From Candidatus Falkowiibacteriota bacterium (GTDB lineage: Bacteria > Patescibacteriota > Patescibacteriia > Patescibacteriales > UBA12075), in contig QMNH01000085.1 of assembly GCA_003647675.1 (NCBI GenBank), forward strand, positions 1-5,117: a stretch of 5,117 bases of DNA. Reading direction: 5' to 3'. The position numbers and the translations under genes were made by a program. This document shows, one piece after another, positions 4,471-5,117 of this stretch (position 1 is the first letter of the stretch; each line of letters opens with the position of its first letter). The notes beneath the pieces were generated by a model, which saw only the letters and a program-made list of their open reading frames with translations, did not search any database and had not been told where the DNA came from.

Positions 4471-4937
4471 AGATAGACGGTAGAACCAAGCATGGAGATA
4501 GTACCGCAAACAACGGGAAACCAGCGTTATTGTATATAGCGTGGAAGAGTATGAAAGCCCGTTGTTATCGGCCAAAAGAAGCCAGGTATAATAGGTATGG
4601 TGGTCGGGGTATTAGGGTTTGTAAGCCGTGGCGTAACGACTATCTAACCTTTAAATTATGGGCGTTGGGGAATGGGTTTAAAAACGGGTTAACCCTTGAC
4701 AGGTTGAAAACAAACCTTGATTATGGCCCGGACAATTGCCAATGGGTTACAATGGAAATAAACACGGCTAAAAGAAATGTGCCAGACAGGAAATTATCAT
4801 TTGTACAAGCGGAAGAAATAAGGGCTAGTAACTTGACGGATATGGAGTTATCCAGGAAGTACGGTATTAATCGTGGGGGTGTATGGCGTATCAGAAACGG
4901 TAGGTCTTATAAAAAAGAGTATGCAGGGTTAGTATAA
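4467..4937 (+). CDS. HNH-like putative homing endonuclease, copy 2 (core residues changed)
   Basis: The product has 156 residues and is paralogous to the gene at 3000-3473; by eye a little under half the aligned residues are identical. Shared blocks are HGDS (9-12), Y..W..MKARCYR (23-35), RYGGRGI.VCK.W (43-55), WAL.N (65-69), LTLDR (75-79), NC.WVT...NTAK (90-102) and a C-terminal helix-turn-helix (110-149; KLSFVQAEEIR, LSRKYGINRGGVWRI). Where copy 1 has DRVDNN and NCRW, this copy has DRLKTN (78-83) and NCQW, so the conserved Asp-Asn pair is replaced by Lys-Thr. It may have lost cutting activity while keeping DNA binding. ATG 4467 overlaps the nuclease stop (ATGA), with GAAGG (4455-4459) upstream. 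Its base composition, about 45% GC in sampled stretches, matches the surrounding genes better than copy 1 does. Confidence 0.85.
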   Translation: MKIDGRTKHGDSTANNGKPALLYIAWKSMKARCYRPKEARYNRYGGRGIRVCKPWRNDYLTFKLWALGNGFKNGLTLDRLKTNLDYGPDNCQWVTMEINTAKRNVPDRKLSFVQAEEIRASNLTDMELSRKYGINRGGVWRIRNGRSYKKEYAGLV

Positions 4938-5117
4938 GGCGGGGCGGGAAAAAAATAATACGGCAATCGTGAGGACGAACCGTTAAAAGCAATTCCCAAA
5001 CCGCCTACAGATAGCGGCGAAGACGCGCACGTATTCCCACCACAACCGCCGTGCGCGAGCACAGGCAAGGCGGAACGCCGCTGCAAGGCAAGATTGCTTT
5101 TAGAAAACCTTTGGCCG
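4938..5117 (+). other. GC-rich tail with nested inverted repeats; possible structured RNA or partial gene
   Basis: This stretch is more GC-rich than the rest and has no ATG-started gene. It holds several pairings: ACGG/CCGT with an inner TCGT/ACGA (4960-4983, GAGG loop); TAAAAGCAAT (4984-4993) with ATTGCTTTTA (5093-5102), 10 perfect base pairs; CCGC/GCGG (5001-5004 with 5014-5017); CGCGCACG/CGTGCGCG (5024-5031 with 5050-5057); and GGCG/CGCC (5069-5072 with 5076-5079). All but the first can form at once, as a multibranched fold closed by the 10-bp stem. Alternatively, the frame from 4959 is open to the window's end (53 codons, proline-rich, then CASTGKAERRCKARLL), but it has no ATG, GTG or usable early TTG. 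I cannot decide between RNA and coding remnant. Confidence 0.4.
4984..5102 (+). repeat. Inverted repeat TAAAAGCAAT / ATTGCTTTTA
   Basis: Two perfectly complementary 10-base arms (4984-4993 and 5093-5102) enclose 99 bases that hold three further local hairpins. The arms could close a structured RNA or flank a small DNA element. Confidence 0.6.

Noticed and set aside
3000..4937. Copies 1 and 2 as AP2/ERF-type transcription factors
   Set aside because: Members of this family are sometimes given that label, but the DR.DN...NCRW block and C-terminal helix-turn-helix fit a homing-nuclease relative better.
4938..5117. Group I or group II intron, tRNA or CRISPR array in the GC-rich tail
   Set aside because: No intron core, no cloverleaf with anticodon and T-loop sequence, and no regularly spaced direct repeats were found.

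Overview
This window looks like the early/nucleotide-metabolism region of a tailed bacteriophage, or of a prophage. Every convincing gene is on the + strand. The genes are short and separated by 0-40 bases or overlapping, and most products are small proteins of unknown function. The two enzymes that can be named with confidence, a flavin-dependent thymidylate synthase (ThyX) and a dUTPase (Dut), are common phage genes. Several ribosome binding sites have the form GAAAGG or TAGAAAGG, which pairs with the ...CCUCCUUUCU(A) 16S tail typical of Firmicutes. The C-terminal Gly/Cys-rich tail of ThyX is also of a type I associate with clostridia-like bacteria. A Firmicutes-type host is therefore my best guess, but it is an inference.

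Layout. 1-141: end (or all) of a small unknown gene. 173-286: a 37-residue lipoprotein with a clear lipobox. 326-1541: thyX and dut, a dTMP-supply pair; Dut makes dUMP and ThyX methylates it. 1568-2538: three small unknown genes, one of them a single-pass membrane protein. The 118-base gap inside this group can fold into a compact three-way junction. 2560-3003: a 147-residue protein with motifs like a degenerate P-loop ATPase of the terminase type. 3000-4937: a nuclease block of three overlapping genes, in which a PD-(D/E)XK (RecB/Cas4-like) nuclease with a probable Fe-S cysteine set sits between two diverged copies of a YGGRGI-type, HNH-like putative homing endonuclease. 4938-5117: a GC-rich end without a clear gene start, rich in inverted repeats. 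It is either a structured RNA or the remains or beginning of a Cys-containing protein.

How it fits together. The first part supplies thymidine nucleotides and keeps dUTP out of DNA during phage replication. The second part handles DNA: the PD-(D/E)XK protein is a likely replication/recombination exonuclease, and the flanking pair is best read as selfish homing genes that spread by cutting and copying and have become translationally coupled to their neighbours. The first copy is more AT-rich and keeps its conserved Asp-Asn pair. The second has lost that pair and matches the local base composition, so the two may differ in age and activity.
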